This document shows, piece by piece, positions 39,120-51,133 of a DNA stretch of 64,000 nucleotides (positions are counted from its first letter, which is position 1; every line of letters starts with the position of its first letter). Source of the stretch: Bacillus mesophilus (GTDB lineage Bacteria > Bacillota > Bacilli > Bacillales > SA4). Both the position numbers and the translations under genes were made by a program. A model generated the notes under the pieces. That model saw only the letters and a list, made by a program, of their open reading frames with translations. It searched no databases and had not been told where the DNA came from. The stretch covers positions 124,001 through 188,000 of the forward strand of contig NZ_JAAIWM010000003.1 in assembly GCF_011008845.1 (NCBI RefSeq). Direction: 5' to 3'.

Positions 39120-40073
39120 TTATCCTCTATTTAATTGTTCTCCTGCGCGAATTTTTTCTGCAATCTCATCAATTTTGCGAAGGCGATGATTAATACCTGA
39201 TTTACTAATGGAAGCACCAGAAACCATCTCTCCCAGTTCCTTTAGTGTTACATCCTGATATGCTACACGAAGCTCAGCAATCTCTCTTAGTTTGTCTGGC
39301 AATATTTGTAGACCTACTGTGCGATCGATGAATTTTATATTTTCAACCTGTCTAATTGCGGCACCAATGGTTTTATTTAAGTTAGCGGTTTCACAATTGA
39401 CTAAGCGGTTTACAGAGTTTCTCATATCCCGAACGATTCTTACATCTTCAAAACGAAGTAAAGCTTGATGGGCGCCAATTACGTTTAGAAATTCTGTTAT
39501 TTTCTCGGCTTCCTTTAAGTACGTAATATAGCCTTTTTTTCGCTCCAACGTCTTACCATTCAGATTAAATACGTTCATCAATTCACATAATGATTCATTG
39601 TGTTCAATATATAGTGAAAAAATCTCTAAGTGATAGGATGAGGTTTCCGGGTTATTAACAGAGCCGCCAGCAAGAAATGCTCCTCTGAGGTAAGAGCGTT
39701 TACAACATTTCTTTTTAACAATTGACGGTGAAATTTCACGAATTGAATCAAAGCCATCAGTAAGGATATGTAAATCCTCCAATATGCCCTTAGCATTTTT
39801 CACTAAACGGACGATATACACATTATTCTTTTTTAAACGCATTTTTTTTCTAACTAGTAGCTCTACCACTACCTCATCATAATACTTCTTAAGCAGCGTA
39901 TATATACGTCTTGCAATGGCTGCATTTTCTGTTTGGATATCTAAGCTAAGCTGCCTGTTTGAAAAGGAAATGGAGCCGTTCATTCTAATTAATGCAGCCA
40001 ATTCAGCTTTTCCACAACAATCCTTCAACTGAAGATTTGTCAGCTCTTTCTTTGTTTCTGATGCAAATGACAA
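39120..40073 (-). CDS. whiA: DNA-binding protein WhiA
   Basis: A 317-residue protein with an N-terminal domain of LAGLIDADG-endonuclease fold without catalytic function ([37 protein letters not shown]) and a C-terminal helix-turn-helix ([25 protein letters not shown]). It starts with TTG after AAGGGGGTG. In bacilli it affects cell division and chromosome segregation. Confidence 0.95.
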   Translation of the reverse strand: MSFASETKKELTNLQLKDCCGKAELAALIRMNGSISFSNRQLSLDIQTENAAIARRIYTLLKKYYDEVVVELLVRKKMRLKKNNVYIVRLVKNAKGILEDLHILTDGFDSIREISPSIVKKKCCKRSYLRGAFLAGGSVNNPETSSYHLEIFSLYIEHNESLCELMNVFNLNGKTLERKKGYITYLKEAEKITEFLNVIGAHQALLRFEDVRIVRDMRNSVNRLVNCETANLNKTIGAAIRQVENIKFIDRTVGLQILPDKLREIAELRVAYQDVTLKELGEMVSGASISKSGINHRLRKIDEIAEKIRAGEQLNRG

Positions 40074-40138
40074 CTCTTCACCCCCTTAAACCCAATGAAC
40101 CATCCCATCCATTAGAATCTTAATAAACGGTGAAAGTT

Positions 40139-41110
40139 TTACTCATATACGGTTTCATGCTGTTCTAATAATTTATATAAAAGAGAGGCAACCTTGGTTG
40201 TATCATGTCGAATTACTTCTCCATTATAATTTATTATTTTATCATGAATGATGTCTAAACCTAAAGAAGATAATCTCGTCGTATCGTAAATAACTGGTTT
40301 TGCCAGTTCTTTTGCATACAGTGCTTGAATACTCTCGGGAATTTCCTCATCATTTACCAGTATGGTATTTATACAAGGTCCAATATGATTATATAAGGCC
40401 TTCACATGATCACTGGCTGTATAGTCTAGTGTTTCACCAGCCTGTGTCATTACATTACATACGTAGATCTTTTTAGCCTTTGACTTAATCACTTCTTCCC
40501 CAATTTTCGGAACAAGTAAATTAGGCAATATGCTTGTATATAAACTACCAGGACCTATAACAATTAGATCTGCTTTTCTGATTTCACGTATTGTCTCACT
40601 TAATGGCTCAATTTTCTCTGGAGTTAAGAATACTCTTTTAATCCTTTTCCCGGAATATGGTATTTTGGACTCACCAGAGACAATGGTTCCGTCCTCCATT
40701 TCTGCGTGTAGAACAATACTTCGATTAGCTGCAGGCAATACTTTTCCTTTAACATTCATAACCTTGCCCATTTCTCTTATGGCATGCATGAAGTCACCGG
40801 TTATATCGGTTAAAGCTGCTAGCAAAAGATTTCCTAGTGCATGTCCAGATAAACCGCCACCATTTTGGAAACGGTGTTGAAAAAGCTCCACAATGAGAGG
40901 TTCAACATCTGAGAGAGCTGCTAGAACATTTCGAATGTCACCTGGAGGAGGAATTTGAAGTTCATCTCGCAATCGACCCGAGCTACCTCCGTCGTCCGCA
41001 ACGGTAACGATTGCGGTAAGGTGAACAGGATATTCTTTGAGTCCTCTTAAGAGGACAGGTAATCCTGTTCCACCTCCTATGATGACAATTCGTGGTTGTT
41101 TAGTTTTCAT
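40139..41110 (-). CDS. yvcK: YvcK, UDP-sugar-binding gluconeogenesis and morphology factor
   Basis: The start ATG 41110, one nt beyond the rapZ stop, gives 323 residues. CofD/YvcK-fold motifs: IVIIGGGTGLPVLLRGLKEY, VADDGGSSGRLRDEL, PPGDIRNVLAAL and GPGSLYTSILPNLLV. YvcK binds UDP-sugars and is needed for growth on gluconeogenic carbon and for cell shape. Part of the conserved rapZ-yvcK-whiA set. Confidence 0.94.
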   Translation of the reverse strand: MKTKQPRIVIIGGGTGLPVLLRGLKEYPVHLTAIVTVADDGGSSGRLRDELQIPPPGDIRNVLAALSDVEPLIVELFQHRFQNGGGLSGHALGNLLLAALTDITGDFMHAIREMGKVMNVKGKVLPAANRSIVLHAEMEDGTIVSGESKIPYSGKRIKRVFLTPEKIEPLSETIREIRKADLIVIGPGSLYTSILPNLLVPKIGEEVIKSKAKKIYVCNVMTQAGETLDYTASDHVKALYNHIGPCINTILVNDEEIPESIQALYAKELAKPVIYDTTRLSSLGLDIIHDKIINYNGEVIRHDTTKVASLLYKLLEQHETVYE

Positions 41111-41111
41111 G

Positions 41112-42002
41112 TCATCGACTTTCCTTTCTCCTCTCGATATCACGATGGCTTACGTGGGTGCGATATTCAGAACCAAAGTGCTGGGCGATTTTTTCAGATA
41201 AAGCAACAGATCGATGTTGACCACCGGTACAACCTATTGCAATAACAAGCTGGCTTTTACCTTCTCGCTTATATTGCGGAAGCATGAAGGCTAATAAATC
41301 TATTACTTTTTCTAAGAATTTATTTGTTTCATTCCATTTAAGGACATACGTTGACACTTCTTCATCCAACCCTGTCTGGGGTCTCATATGCTCAATGTAA
41401 TGAGGATTTGGAAGGAAGCGAACATCAAAAACGAGGTCTGCATCAATCGGAATGCCGTACTTAAAACCAAATGATAGAACATTAACAGAAAAGACCTGTT
41501 TCCCATGTGATGCAAACTGCTTAATAATCTTTTCACGTAGCTCTCTTGGCTTCATATCTGATGTATCAAAAGTAAGCTGCGCTCTCCCCTTAAGCTCTTC
41601 GAGAAGCTCACGCTCAAGACCAATTCCCTCTAATGGAAGACCAGAAGGAGCTAAAGGATGTGATCTTCTTGTTTCCTTATAACGAGTTACAAGTGTAGTA
41701 TCTTTTGCATCTAAAAATAAGATTTGCGGGGTAATCCATGATTTTTCAGACATATCATCCAGAGCTTCAAATAAGCTGTCAAAAAATTCACGTCCTCGTA
41801 AATCCATAACAAGTGCGACTTTGTTCATTTTATTATTTGATTCTTTCATCAGCTCTAAAAACTTTGGAAGCAGTGTTGGTGGCAAGTTATCGACACAAAA
41901 ATAACCTAAATCCTCAAAACTTTGGATTGCAACCGTTTTACCTGCACCTGACATCCCTGTGATAATAACCATTTGAACATCTTGAACAGATCCTATACTC
42001 AA
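41112..42002 (-). CDS. rapZ: RapZ-family nucleotide-binding protein (YvcJ)
   Basis: With the TTG start at 42002 (9 nt after GAGGGGG) it has 296 residues, like B. subtilis YvcJ (295). N-terminal Walker [21 protein letters not shown], and the C-terminal domain signature [16 protein letters not shown] that binds RNA in E. coli RapZ. It hydrolyses GTP in B. subtilis and affects competence. Upstream coupled to yvcI. Confidence 0.94.
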   Translation of the reverse strand: MSIGSVQDVQMVIITGMSGAGKTVAIQSFEDLGYFCVDNLPPTLLPKFLELMKESNNKMNKVALVMDLRGREFFDSLFEALDDMSEKSWITPQILFLDAKDTTLVTRYKETRRSHPLAPSGLPLEGIGLERELLEELKGRAQLTFDTSDMKPRELREKIIKQFASHGKQVFSVNVLSFGFKYGIPIDADLVFDVRFLPNPHYIEHMRPQTGLDEEVSTYVLKWNETNKFLEKVIDLLAFMLPQYKREGKSQLVIAIGCTGGQHRSVALSEKIAQHFGSEYRTHVSHRDIERRKESR

Positions 42003-42029
42003 CTGACATTTCCCCCTCACATGCTTATA

Positions 42030-42488
42030 CTAGCTTGGATCTAAACGATAGGCTAATAACTCAAAATCTGGCGTATATGTAAATGTTCCATAAATCGTGC
42101 CTGCCGCTTTTGCTACATAATCAATGATATGGTAGTCACCAGGCGCCATTGGTAAAGAAGGCACATCATCAATATGATGCCAAGCAAGCTTCCCTTCTTC
42201 GGATTCATCGACATTCTCACCATCATATTCTGTTGCAAGAAATGTAAACATCATCCACTCTGATACGATTTGATCTTGATCTTGAATCGTTATCGTAAAA
42301 ACACCTTTAATGGCTGGATTTTTCAAAAAAACTCCTGTCTCTTCACGAAACTCTCGAGTAACTGTATCTCGTACAGATTCTCCTAGTTCCATCTTTCCAC
42401 CCGGAGCTACCCACCAGCCCCGACTTGGCTTTTGTAACAAAAGGATTTGATCACCCTTTAGTAACACACAATTCGTTACTCTTTGCAT
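42030..42488 (-). CDS. yvcI: Nudix hydrolase YvcI
   Basis: A 152-residue protein with a complete Nudix box, GGKMELGESVRDTVTREF followed by REETG (about residues 34-56). ATG at 42488 after AGGTGA. First gene of the rapZ cluster. YvcI-type enzymes act on nucleotide or 5'-phosphate substrates; the preferred substrate is not evident. Confidence 0.9.
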   Translation of the reverse strand: MQRVTNCVLLKGDQILLLQKPSRGWWVAPGGKMELGESVRDTVTREFREETGVFLKNPAIKGVFTITIQDQDQIVSEWMMFTFLATEYDGENVDESEEGKLAWHHIDDVPSLPMAPGDYHIIDYVAKAAGTIYGTFTYTPDFELLAYRLDPS

Positions 42489-42613
42489 ATAGTTCACCTC
42501 ATTATCATCGGTGCCAATTTAGTATTTATACTCTGATTATATTCTTTTCATTATACTATTATTTAAATATTGTAACAATGAACAGCTTTTTAGTTGGTTT
42601 TTATGTAAGATTA

Positions 42614-42643
42614 TAAAAAAATAGCACGGGAACAATCCCGTGC
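42614..42643 (-). terminator. Terminator of trxB
   Basis: GCACGGG and CCCGTGC arms around six nt, followed on the minus strand by TATTTTTTT. It lies about 120 bp after the trxB stop, the intervening part holding nothing recognisable. Confidence 0.88.
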
Positions 42644-42765
42644 CAAATGTATATCTATAAAAGGGGGTCAATTACTTACTCTTATAATACCCCATCAATG
42701 TTTCACCCGTGTTACAAGAGAGTTAAAACATCGTTACTATTTGTAAAAATGATTAGGACGAGAGT

Positions 42766-43824
<1,059 letters not shown>

Positions 43825-43884
43825 TCAATTTAGGGTTTTCGCTGATGTAAGGGGCTAGCTTGATTTGTGTCAGGCGACATGCTT

Positions 43885-43998
43885 ACGCAATTAGTTCTGA
43901 GTTTCGCCCAATTAGTTCAGAGTTTCACGCAATTACTCTGATTATTAAACAATTATATTTCGGGTTACGCAAATATTCTCAAGCTCACGCAATTCTAG
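43885..43998. repeat. 20-21-nt periodic intergenic array B1 (core CACGCAATTA)
   Basis: Cores CAATTAG, CAATTAG, CAATTAC, CAATTAT, CAAATAT and CAATTCT start at 43888, 43909, 43930, 43950, 43970 and 43990: steps of 21, 21, 20, 20, 20. Full unit in the best copies is CACGCAATTAGTTCTGAGTT. Between yvcD and trxB. Confidence 0.85.
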
Positions 43999-44129
43999 CT
44001 TTTTGAAGCTTTCACCGGAGGCAGAGCAATATTGATTAAGGTCATTTGCTTGTTTTAATCATATTATAGGGGCTAGATAGACTCAGGGTCAGGAATTTCA
44101 CTTACCTTATCATCATCTAAGCCCATTTA

Positions 44130-44245
44130 CACAATTAATTCCGAATTCCTCACAATTATTCTGATTGTTACGCAATCTTATCCGAAAGTTAAGCAATTAT
44201 CCTACACTCTCACGCACTTCCCCATTAATTTCACGCAATTAACTA
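44130..44245. repeat. 20-21-nt periodic intergenic array B2 (core CACGCAATTA)
   Basis: Six units at 44132, 44153, 44173, 44194, 44215 and 44236: steps of 21, 20, 21, 21, 21. Same orientation and core as B1, from which it is separated by about 140 bp that hold no clear feature. Confidence 0.85.
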
Positions 44246-44287
44246 TTAACAGTCAAAATGTAGCCTTATCTCTAGTCAATTCCATAC

Positions 44288-44314
44288 AAAAAGACTGCCC
44301 AATTTGGACAGTCT
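44288..44314 (-). terminator. Terminator of yvcD
   Basis: AGACTG-CCCAA and TTGGACAGTCT arms with one mismatch, T-run on the minus strand. Confidence 0.8.
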
Positions 44315-44319
44315 AGAAT

Positions 44320-45672
44320 CTATTTTCGATAAGCATTTAATAACGATATATATTTTCTAGCAGTTGCTGCCGAAATATTATAAATTCGTGAAACCGCAGC
44401 CTGTGTTGTTGCTTTACCAATTTGCTCTAGGAATAGAAATTCTACAGCAGCAGCAAGTGCTGAGGCGTTATTCAACTTCTTTTCTGATAGCATTGGTAGC
44501 AGGTGGAACCAATGAGCTAGTATAGTCGGGAGATTACTACGATCGTCTTGATATCTTGTATATAAGAGATCAGCAACTAGTAAACCCTTTTCATACTGTG
44601 AAGTTTTTACTGAGATTACCTTGTTTTGTTCTTTTGAATGAAGGTAATAGCTTAATAGCTCCGAATGACTCTTCTCTTCAAGTGGTTTCGCCTGTTCCCA
44701 AGGTGCTGAACCCCTTTTATCAGGTGAAAGGATTAATACTTTTTTCCAGCTATATTGAGCAACTTGTTCATGCTTCATATGGTACGCCGCATGAGTTAAC
44801 CAATAATAATAAGTCGCATCTCCATCATAACCAGCCTTCTTTAACGAAAGTAACCATTGCAGAGATAAATCAAAGCGACCGACCATCCCAAAAGTAGCTC
44901 CTAGCTTATAACGATGCTCCATCAACATAGGATGAACAACTTTTAGATGATCAATAAGGTTATTGACGACCTCATCGTTTCGCAAATAGAAATGAATAAC
45001 AACCTTATTACACATTGCATGAAGATTACCTGGATTCTTTACAAGTACATCCTCAATAGTTTTCAGTGCTTCATCCGTTTTTCCCATATAAAATTGAGAA
45101 AGTGCTAGATTGTTATAAGCAGACCAAAATTGCGGATGACCATCAATGAGCTCATGAAGAATTTCAATCGCTTCTTGAAATTGTCCTTTTTCCATAAGGT
45201 CGCGAGCATGATCCTGTAAAAAAATGATGTCATCCTCATCTTCCTCTTCATCACTATCAAGTGACAATACCTCTAATAGATCTTCAGTATCTTCTATAAA
45301 TTCACCATCTGGTGAAAGCTCCATATATTTTAAAGCGTTACGCTTTGCTTCTTGAAATAAGCCAAGATGAGCGAAATTATTCGCGATGAAATAATAGCAT
45401 TCTACCATCTCTGGATCTAATTCATTTATAACAATTCGTAAGTATTCAGTCGATGTTTGATATTCACCAATTTCAGATAAAACAGCTGCAAGCTGACATA
45501 GAATAATTGGCTCTTCTGGCTCAAGCTCATGGGCACGTTTTAATAGCTGTATCGAACGTTCAAAATCTCTATTCCGGTAAGCTCTTAAGCCCTTCTTATA
45601 AAAATAATCTCCATCTAAGTGGAAGGGAATAACCACTGCTTTCTCCCTAGTTGCTTCAATCTGTTTACTCAT
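44320..45672 (-). CDS. yvcD: TPR-repeat protein YvcD
   Basis: A 450-residue cytosolic protein with several tetratricopeptide repeats: YFYKKGLRAYRNRDFERSIQLL, PEEPIILCQLAAVLSEIGEYQTS, FQEAIEILHELIDGHPQFWSAYNNLA. A very acidic linker (SLDSDEEEDEDD) follows the first block, and a helix-turn-helix-like end (AAVSRIYNISAATARKYIS) closes it. ATG at 45672 is after GGAGG. It precedes trxB as in B. subtilis. Function unknown, probably a protein-binding scaffold. Confidence 0.85.
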   Translation of the reverse strand: MSKQIEATREKAVVIPFHLDGDYFYKKGLRAYRNRDFERSIQLLKRAHELEPEEPIILCQLAAVLSEIGEYQTSTEYLRIVINELDPEMVECYYFIANNFAHLGLFQEAKRNALKYMELSPDGEFIEDTEDLLEVLSLDSDEEEDEDDIIFLQDHARDLMEKGQFQEAIEILHELIDGHPQFWSAYNNLALSQFYMGKTDEALKTIEDVLVKNPGNLHAMCNKVVIHFYLRNDEVVNNLIDHLKVVHPMLMEHRYKLGATFGMVGRFDLSLQWLLSLKKAGYDGDATYYYWLTHAAYHMKHEQVAQYSWKKVLILSPDKRGSAPWEQAKPLEEKSHSELLSYYLHSKEQNKVISVKTSQYEKGLLVADLLYTRYQDDRSNLPTILAHWFHLLPMLSEKKLNNASALAAAVEFLFLEQIGKATTQAAVSRIYNISAATARKYISLLNAYRK

Positions 45673-45837
45673 TCCTTCCTCCATTCCCTTAAATCAAACC
45701 TTATATTTTCTAGATTTCGCACATGATTTATGAGCTTAAGTATAACATAGTCGACAAGTTAGAGTCACCACCCGAATTTTGTCAAACTATGACAGTGAAG
45801 TCAAGGCTTCACGCTACTCTGTATATTAAGAGTATAC

Positions 45838-45873
45838 AAAAAGAAAACCGAATAGCCAGAGATGGCCATTCGG
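45838..45873 (-). terminator. Terminator of the his operon
   Basis: CCGAATGGCCA and TGGCTATTCGG on the minus strand, then TTTTCTTTTT. It closes hisZGDBHAFIE. Confidence 0.88.
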
Positions 45874-45880
45874 CAGTTAC

Positions 45881-46510
45881 TTATTTTTTATGTCTTTGCT
45901 CTAATGCTTGTAAAACAGCATCAATCGGCAAGTTTTGTTCACGCAGAAGAACAAGTAGGTGATAGAGGAGATCGGCCACTTCCCAGGTAAGTTCCTCGTG
46001 ATCTCGATTTTTCGCAGCAATGATCACTTCTCCCGCTTCTTCGCCGACCTTCTTAAGGATCTTGTCTACACCCTTTTCAAATAGGTACGTCGTATAAGCA
46101 CCTTCTGGACGTTCCTTTTCACGCTCTGCAATCACTCGTTCTAATTCATTAATTATCGCAAACCGGTCGCTTGTCGCTACTTCAGCTTTCTCTCCCATTA
46201 ACACTTCGTTAAAGCAAGAGTATGCACCCGTATGACAGGCAGGTCCGGCTGGGACAACCATGACAAGAATAGCATCTTGATCACAATCATATCTCATAGA
46301 AGCAATTTTTTGTGTGTGACCTGATGTTGCTCCCTTATGCCATAGCTCTTGTCTTGAACGGCTATAAAACCAAGTTTCCCCGCTATCTAGAGATTTTTGG
46401 AGAGACTCTAGATTCATATAAGCTAATGTTAGCACTTCTTTACTAAAGGCATCTTGAACAATCGCAGGAACTAATCCTTTTTCGTCAAATTTAATTTGCT
46501 CTATATTCAT
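45881..46510 (-). CDS. hisIE: Bifunctional phosphoribosyl-AMP cyclohydrolase / phosphoribosyl-ATP pyrophosphatase
   Basis: A 209-residue fusion for steps 2 and 3 of histidine synthesis. HisI part (about 1-110): [20 protein letters not shown], and the Zn/Mg sites DCDQDAILV and CHTGAYSCF. HisE part (about 115-209): [24 protein letters not shown], with EVIIAAKN. Overlaps hisF by 4 bp. Last gene of the operon. Confidence 0.95.
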   Translation of the reverse strand: MNIEQIKFDEKGLVPAIVQDAFSKEVLTLAYMNLESLQKSLDSGETWFYSRSRQELWHKGATSGHTQKIASMRYDCDQDAILVMVVPAGPACHTGAYSCFNEVLMGEKAEVATSDRFAIINELERVIAEREKERPEGAYTTYLFEKGVDKILKKVGEEAGEVIIAAKNRDHEELTWEVADLLYHLLVLLREQNLPIDAVLQALEQRHKK

Positions 46511-47265
46511 CGAACGGCCACTCCCTTCTCACGTAAGTACTGTTTTACTTCCTTGACTGAGGTTTCTTTGTAGTGAAAAATAGAAGCGGCTAGCGCAGCA
46601 TCTGCTAATCCTTCGTTAAATGCTTCCTCAAAATGCTCGGCAGACCCTGCTCCACCAGAAGCGATGACTGGTACGGTAACAGCCGAACTGACTGCTTTTG
46701 TTAAAGCAAGATTAAACCCAGATTTTTCACCGTCTTTATCCATACTAGTTAACAGGATTTCTCCAGCGCCTCGTTTAACAGCTTCCTTCGCCCAGTCGAC
46801 AACCTCCCACTCTGTTGGCTTTCGACCACCATGAGTGTAGACACGCCAAGACCCAAGCTCTTCATCATAGCGAGCATCAATCGCACAAACCATACACTGC
46901 GAACCGAAAAAATCAGCTCCTTCATTGATGAGCTCTGGATTAACTAGTGCAGCCGTATTAACTGAAACCTTATCTGCTCCAGCGCGCAAAATTCGCTTCA
47001 TATCCTCTAGAGAGTTAATTCCGCCACCTACTGTAAATGGAATGGCTAGCTGAGCGGCAACCTGTTCAACCACCTCAACCATCGTTTTACGACCTTCATG
47101 AGAAGCAGAAATATCTAGAAAAACTAGCTCATCTGCACCTTCTTCATCATAAAATTTGGCAAGTTCAACGGGATCACCAGCATCACGAAGCTCAACAAAT
47201 TGAATGCCCTTAACCACACGACCTTCTTTTACATCTAAGCAAGGTATAATTCGTTTAGCGAGCAT
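46507..47265 (-). CDS. hisF: Imidazole glycerol phosphate synthase, cyclase subunit
   Basis: A 252-residue TIM barrel: [16 protein letters not shown] (catalytic Asp11), [29 protein letters not shown] (Asp130) and [13 protein letters not shown] phosphate loops. Works with HisH. Overlaps hisA by 11 bp and hisIE by 4. Confidence 0.96.
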   Translation of the reverse strand: MLAKRIIPCLDVKEGRVVKGIQFVELRDAGDPVELAKFYDEEGADELVFLDISASHEGRKTMVEVVEQVAAQLAIPFTVGGGINSLEDMKRILRAGADKVSVNTAALVNPELINEGADFFGSQCMVCAIDARYDEELGSWRVYTHGGRKPTEWEVVDWAKEAVKRGAGEILLTSMDKDGEKSGFNLALTKAVSSAVTVPVIASGGAGSAEHFEEAFNEGLADAALAASIFHYKETSVKEVKQYLREKGVAVR

Positions 47266-47998
47266 GGTTTTCCACCTCTTGTATCGCTTCAGCTACCGTA
47301 AATTGATTAGTATATAGAGCCTTACCAACAATGGCACCACCAACACCTGATGTACTGAACTCTTTTAATGTTTGTAAGTCACCTAGCGAACTAACTCCAC
47401 CAGAAGCAATGACATTCTTTCCTGTTAATCTAGCAAGCTCTGCTACTGCCTCGACATTTGGTCCTGAAAGCATACCATCTGTTGCAATATCAGTAAAAAT
47501 GAACGTTTCTGCACCGTGCTGTACTAATTCAAGCGCTAAGTCTGTTGCCTTTACAGAAGATGTTTCGAGCCATCCTTCTGTCGCAACAAAGCCGTCCTTT
47601 GCATCAAGTCCAATCGCAATTTTAGCACCATATGTACGAAGCATTTCTTTTACAAACTCAGGATTATTAATGGCAGCACTACCTAAAATAACACGATCGA
47701 CACCATTTTCTAGATAATACGCGACATCCTCGGCCGTACGAATTCCTCCACCAATTTGCACCTTAGAAGGAAGCTCCTTTGCTACTCGTAGCACATACTC
47801 GTCATTTACTCTTTTTCCTACCTTCGCACCATCTAAATCCACCATGTGAATCCAGCTAGCACCCTGATTTGAAAATAAAGAAGCCATATCAAATGGTGAA
47901 TCACCATAAACTGTTTCTTTGTCATAATCTCCCTGAATCAAACGAACACACTTGCCCCCACGCATATCAATGGCAGGATACACTGTAAATATACTCAT
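47255..47998 (-). CDS. hisA: Phosphoribosylformimino-AICAR ribotide isomerase
   Basis: A 247-residue TIM barrel starting [20 protein letters not shown] (catalytic Asp), with [28 protein letters not shown] (second Asp) and [14 protein letters not shown] use the ATG at 47998, after GGGAGGG and one nt beyond the hisH stop, rather than the 11-codon longer frame. Confidence 0.96.
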   Translation of the reverse strand: MSIFTVYPAIDMRGGKCVRLIQGDYDKETVYGDSPFDMASLFSNQGASWIHMVDLDGAKVGKRVNDEYVLRVAKELPSKVQIGGGIRTAEDVAYYLENGVDRVILGSAAINNPEFVKEMLRTYGAKIAIGLDAKDGFVATEGWLETSSVKATDLALELVQHGAETFIFTDIATDGMLSGPNVEAVAELARLTGKNVIASGGVSSLGDLQTLKEFSTSGVGGAIVGKALYTNQFTVAEAIQEVENHAR

Positions 47999-47999
47999 A

Positions 48000-48629
48000 T
48001 TAAAGCCCTCCCTTCTCGACAATTGCTGCATAATTTTTTAACATAGCCACACCTAAGTCACCACTTTTTTCTGGGTGAAATTGAGTACCTAAGACATTGT
48101 TTTTCCCAACAACAGCTGGCACCTTCACATCATAGTTGCTACTTGCAAGAACAACATCATCTTTTGTATCCACATAATAGGAATGTACAAAGTACACATG
48201 ACCTTCCTCAAGCTGATCTAATAAAGGATTATCTTGGTTGAAATCGAGACTATTCCAGCCCATATGTGGCACCTTATACTTCTCTCCGGTTTCTGTCAAA
48301 CCAGAGAACCTCGTTACACGTCCATCTAACAAGCCTAATCCCTTCGTCAGTCCGTTCTCTTCACTTTCTTCGAATAAGAGCTGCATTCCAAGACAAATTC
48401 CGAGTAATGGCTTTCCACTAGCAGCCTGTTCCTTAATAAAACCGGTAAGGCCTGTTTCATTCAAGATTCCCATTGCATCCTTAAATGAACCAACGCCAGG
48501 TAGAATTAGTCCTTTAGCCTTTTCAAGTTCCTTTATATCACTTGAGAGTACATAATCATATTGGAGACGCTCCAGCGCTTTACTAACGCTGTATAAATTC
48601 CCCATTCCATAATCGATAATGCCAATCAT
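48000..48629 (-). CDS. hisH: Imidazole glycerol phosphate synthase, glutaminase subunit
   Basis: A 209-residue class I glutaminase: [13 protein letters not shown] oxyanion region, nucleophile Cys in [13 protein letters not shown] (about 84), and the His-Glu pair in [10 protein letters not shown]. Supplies ammonia to HisF. Directly abuts hisB. Confidence 0.96.
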   Translation of the reverse strand: MIGIIDYGMGNLYSVSKALERLQYDYVLSSDIKELEKAKGLILPGVGSFKDAMGILNETGLTGFIKEQAASGKPLLGICLGMQLLFEESEENGLTKGLGLLDGRVTRFSGLTETGEKYKVPHMGWNSLDFNQDNPLLDQLEEGHVYFVHSYYVDTKDDVVLASSNYDVKVPAVVGKNNVLGTQFHPEKSGDLGVAMLKNYAAIVEKGGL

Positions 48630-49223
48630 TTATAACATTCCCTTCGTGGATGGAACTCCTTTAATTCGTGGATCAACCGTTGTTGCTTCGTCTAATGCTC
48701 GTGCTAGCGCCTTAAAAATTGCCTCGATAATATGATGCGTATTTTGACCATAATGAACAATTACGTGAAGATTCATTCTGGCTTCAAGTGCGAGCTTCCA
48801 TAAAAATTCATGAACTAGCTCTGTATCAAAGGTTCCTACCTTTTGGCTAGGGAATTCTGCTCGGAACTCTAAGTGTGGACGATTGCTTAAATCTACAACC
48901 ACCTGAGCTAATGCCTCATCCATTGGGACAAAAGCATTTCCATAACGCTTAATACCTTTCTTATCACCAAGTGCTTCCTTTAAAGCAATTCCTAAACAGA
49001 TACCAATATCCTCTGTTGTATGGTGATCATCTACCTCAATATCACCCTTTGCATCAACAGTAAGATTAAATTGACCATGCTTTGTAAATAAATCTAGCAT
49101 ATGAGTCATAAACGGAACACCGGTCTCTAAATTAGATTGACCTTCCCCATCTATAGTGAATTGCAAAGATATTTGAGTTTCATTAGTATTTCGCTCGATA
49201 TGAGCTTGACGAGTTTGTGTCAT
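48630..49223 (-). CDS. hisB: Imidazoleglycerol-phosphate dehydratase
   Basis: A 197-residue single-function HisB with the repeated metal-binding [12 protein letters not shown] (about 72) and [15 protein letters not shown] (about 162) motifs and [10 protein letters not shown]. It lacks the phosphatase domain of E. coli HisB. 2 bp after hisD. Confidence 0.96.
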   Translation of the reverse strand: MTQTRQAHIERNTNETQISLQFTIDGEGQSNLETGVPFMTHMLDLFTKHGQFNLTVDAKGDIEVDDHHTTEDIGICLGIALKEALGDKKGIKRYGNAFVPMDEALAQVVVDLSNRPHLEFRAEFPSQKVGTFDTELVHEFLWKLALEARMNLHVIVHYGQNTHHIIEAIFKALARALDEATTVDPRIKGVPSTKGML

Positions 49224-49225
49224 GA

Positions 49226-50494
49226 TTAATCCTCCAGTCGATATTCTACTGCACGCGCATGTGCTTCTAGTCCTTCTAATCTTGCAAAAGCAGCTATTTT
49301 CCGTCCATTCTCTTGCATTGCCTTTTCACTATAAGAAATGATGCTTGATTTTTTTGTAAAGTCATCCACATTTAATGGACTTGAAAATCTAGCAGTCCCG
49401 TTTGTTGGTAAAACATGATTCGGTCCAGCAAAATAATCTCCCACTGGTTCGGAGCTATATCTTCCTAGGAAAATCGCACCTGCATGACGAATGTTTCCTA
49501 ACAAATCCATTGGGCTAGCTGTTAAGACTTCTAAGTGTTCTGGAGCTAGCTCATTCACAAGCTCAATAGCTTCATCTAACGTATTCGTCACATAAATAGC
49601 TCCGTAGCTTTCGATTGAAGCTCTAGCAATCTTTTCTCGTGGAAGAGTCTCTAGCTGCTTGTAAATCTCCTTTTTCACCTCAAACGCTAGTTTTTCAGAG
49701 GTGGTAACAAGTACACTTGAAGCTCTCTCATCATGTTCTGCTTGTGATAATAAATCAGCCGCAACTTCAGCAGCTCTTGCCGTTTCATCTGCTAACACAA
49801 CAATCTCACTAGGGCCTGCAATCATATCAATCGAAACATGTCCAAATACCTCACGTTTGGCCAACGCGACATAGATGTTTCCAGGTCCGACAATCTTATC
49901 TACTTTTTCAATGCTCTCCGTACCATACGCAAGTGCTGCAATAGCTTGAGCTCCACCGACTTTATAAATTTCTTCTACACCTAGCTCATGAGCAGCAACG
50001 ATCACTCCTGCTGGTAAGGCTCCATTCGCTTGAGGTGGTGAGACCATAACAATTCTTTTTACTCCAGCCACTAATGCAGGAGTAACATTCATTAACACCG
50101 ACGACGGATAGGCAGCTAATCCACCTGGCACATATACTCCAACTGAATCTAGAGCAGTAATCTTTTGACCGAGAATCGTGCCATTTTCCTGTGTGGTAAT
50201 CCATGACTCCCGCTTCTGACGCTGATGATAATCACGGATATTTTCAGCGGCTTCGCGAATGACAGGTAATATATCTTGATCTAGCTCCGAATAGGCCTGG
50301 TCAATTTCTTCTTTTGTCACCTTTAAAGAGGAAAGCGCTACTTTATCAAATTTCTCCGTGAAACTAAATAGAGCTGCGTCACCACTTTTTCGTACTTCAG
50401 TAATAATATCTAAAACAGCTAATCGCTGCTGATCCGTTCCTTGATCAATATCCCTTTTTAAAGACGCTGTATTGGGGTTCATTACAATTTCCAT
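49226..50494 (-). CDS. hisD: Histidinol dehydrogenase
   Basis: A 422-residue zinc enzyme for the last two steps. Signature [18 protein letters not shown]; zinc and catalytic sites in [16 protein letters not shown] and [34 protein letters not shown] 9 nt before the ATG; 12 bp after hisG. Confidence 0.97.
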   Translation of the reverse strand: MEIVMNPNTASLKRDIDQGTDQQRLAVLDIITEVRKSGDAALFSFTEKFDKVALSSLKVTKEEIDQAYSELDQDILPVIREAAENIRDYHQRQKRESWITTQENGTILGQKITALDSVGVYVPGGLAAYPSSVLMNVTPALVAGVKRIVMVSPPQANGALPAGVIVAAHELGVEEIYKVGGAQAIAALAYGTESIEKVDKIVGPGNIYVALAKREVFGHVSIDMIAGPSEIVVLADETARAAEVAADLLSQAEHDERASSVLVTTSEKLAFEVKKEIYKQLETLPREKIARASIESYGAIYVTNTLDEAIELVNELAPEHLEVLTASPMDLLGNIRHAGAIFLGRYSSEPVGDYFAGPNHVLPTNGTARFSSPLNVDDFTKKSSIISYSEKAMQENGRKIAAFARLEGLEAHARAVEYRLED

Positions 50495-50506
50495 CGGTTA
50501 CATCTC

Positions 50507-51133
50507 CTATCCAATCACCTTTGAAAGCTTCTCAACAAGCTCATCGATGACCTGATCTTTCACTCGGTAGCTCACTGGATTTACAATTAAACGAGACGTG
50601 ATGTCTGCAATCCGTTCCATCTCTACTAATCCATTTTCCTTTAAGGTTTGACCAGTTGACACGATATCAACAATTCGGTCGGCTAAGCCGATCAGTGGAG
50701 CCAGCTCAATCGAACCGTTCAGTTTAATGATTTCAACCTGTTCTCCTTGCTCTCTAAAATAACTAGATGCTACATTAGGATACTTGGTTGCAACCTTAGG
50801 TGCCACATCTCGGATTTCCATAGTAGGTAAGCCCGCTACAGCGAGGTAACATTCGCTAATTTTTAAGTCTAGCACCTCATACACATCGCGGTTTTCTTCC
50901 ATCATAACGTCTTTACCCGCAATTCCAATATCAGCAACACCATGTTCTACATAAGTAACAACATCCATCGGCTTTGCTAAAATAAACCTCATGTTAGCTT
51001 CTTCAATATCTAAGATAAGCTTTCTCGAATCATCAAATTCTTCTGGTAGCTGGTAGCCAGCCTTTCTCATCAAGTCTGCGGCTTCTTCAAAAATACGTCC
51101 TTTTGGCATGGCAATCGTTAGGAAAGTACTCAT
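50507..51133 (-). CDS. hisG: ATP phosphoribosyltransferase, short form
   Basis: A 208-residue HisG of the short type ([13 protein letters not shown]; the PRPP loop [15 protein letters not shown]), lacking the C-terminal histidine-binding domain and so needing HisZ, encoded immediately upstream with a 4-bp overlap. First enzyme of the pathway. Confidence 0.96.
   Translation of the reverse strand: MSTFLTIAMPKGRIFEEAADLMRKAGYQLPEEFDDSRKLILDIEEANMRFILAKPMDVVTYVEHGVADIGIAGKDVMMEENRDVYEVLDLKISECYLAVAGLPTMEIRDVAPKVATKYPNVASSYFREQGEQVEIIKLNGSIELAPLIGLADRIVDIVSTGQTLKENGLVEMERIADITSRLIVNPVSYRVKDQVIDELVEKLSKVIG

Noticed and set aside
39120..40073. Second homing endonuclease
   Set aside because: The LAGLIDADG-like fold here is the normal N-terminal domain of WhiA, which has lost endonuclease activity.
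43885..44245. CRISPR-like array
   Set aside because: Spacing is regular, but units are only 20-21 nt in all, the repeated word is about 8-10 nt and degenerate, and fillers between words are related to one another. No cas gene is near.
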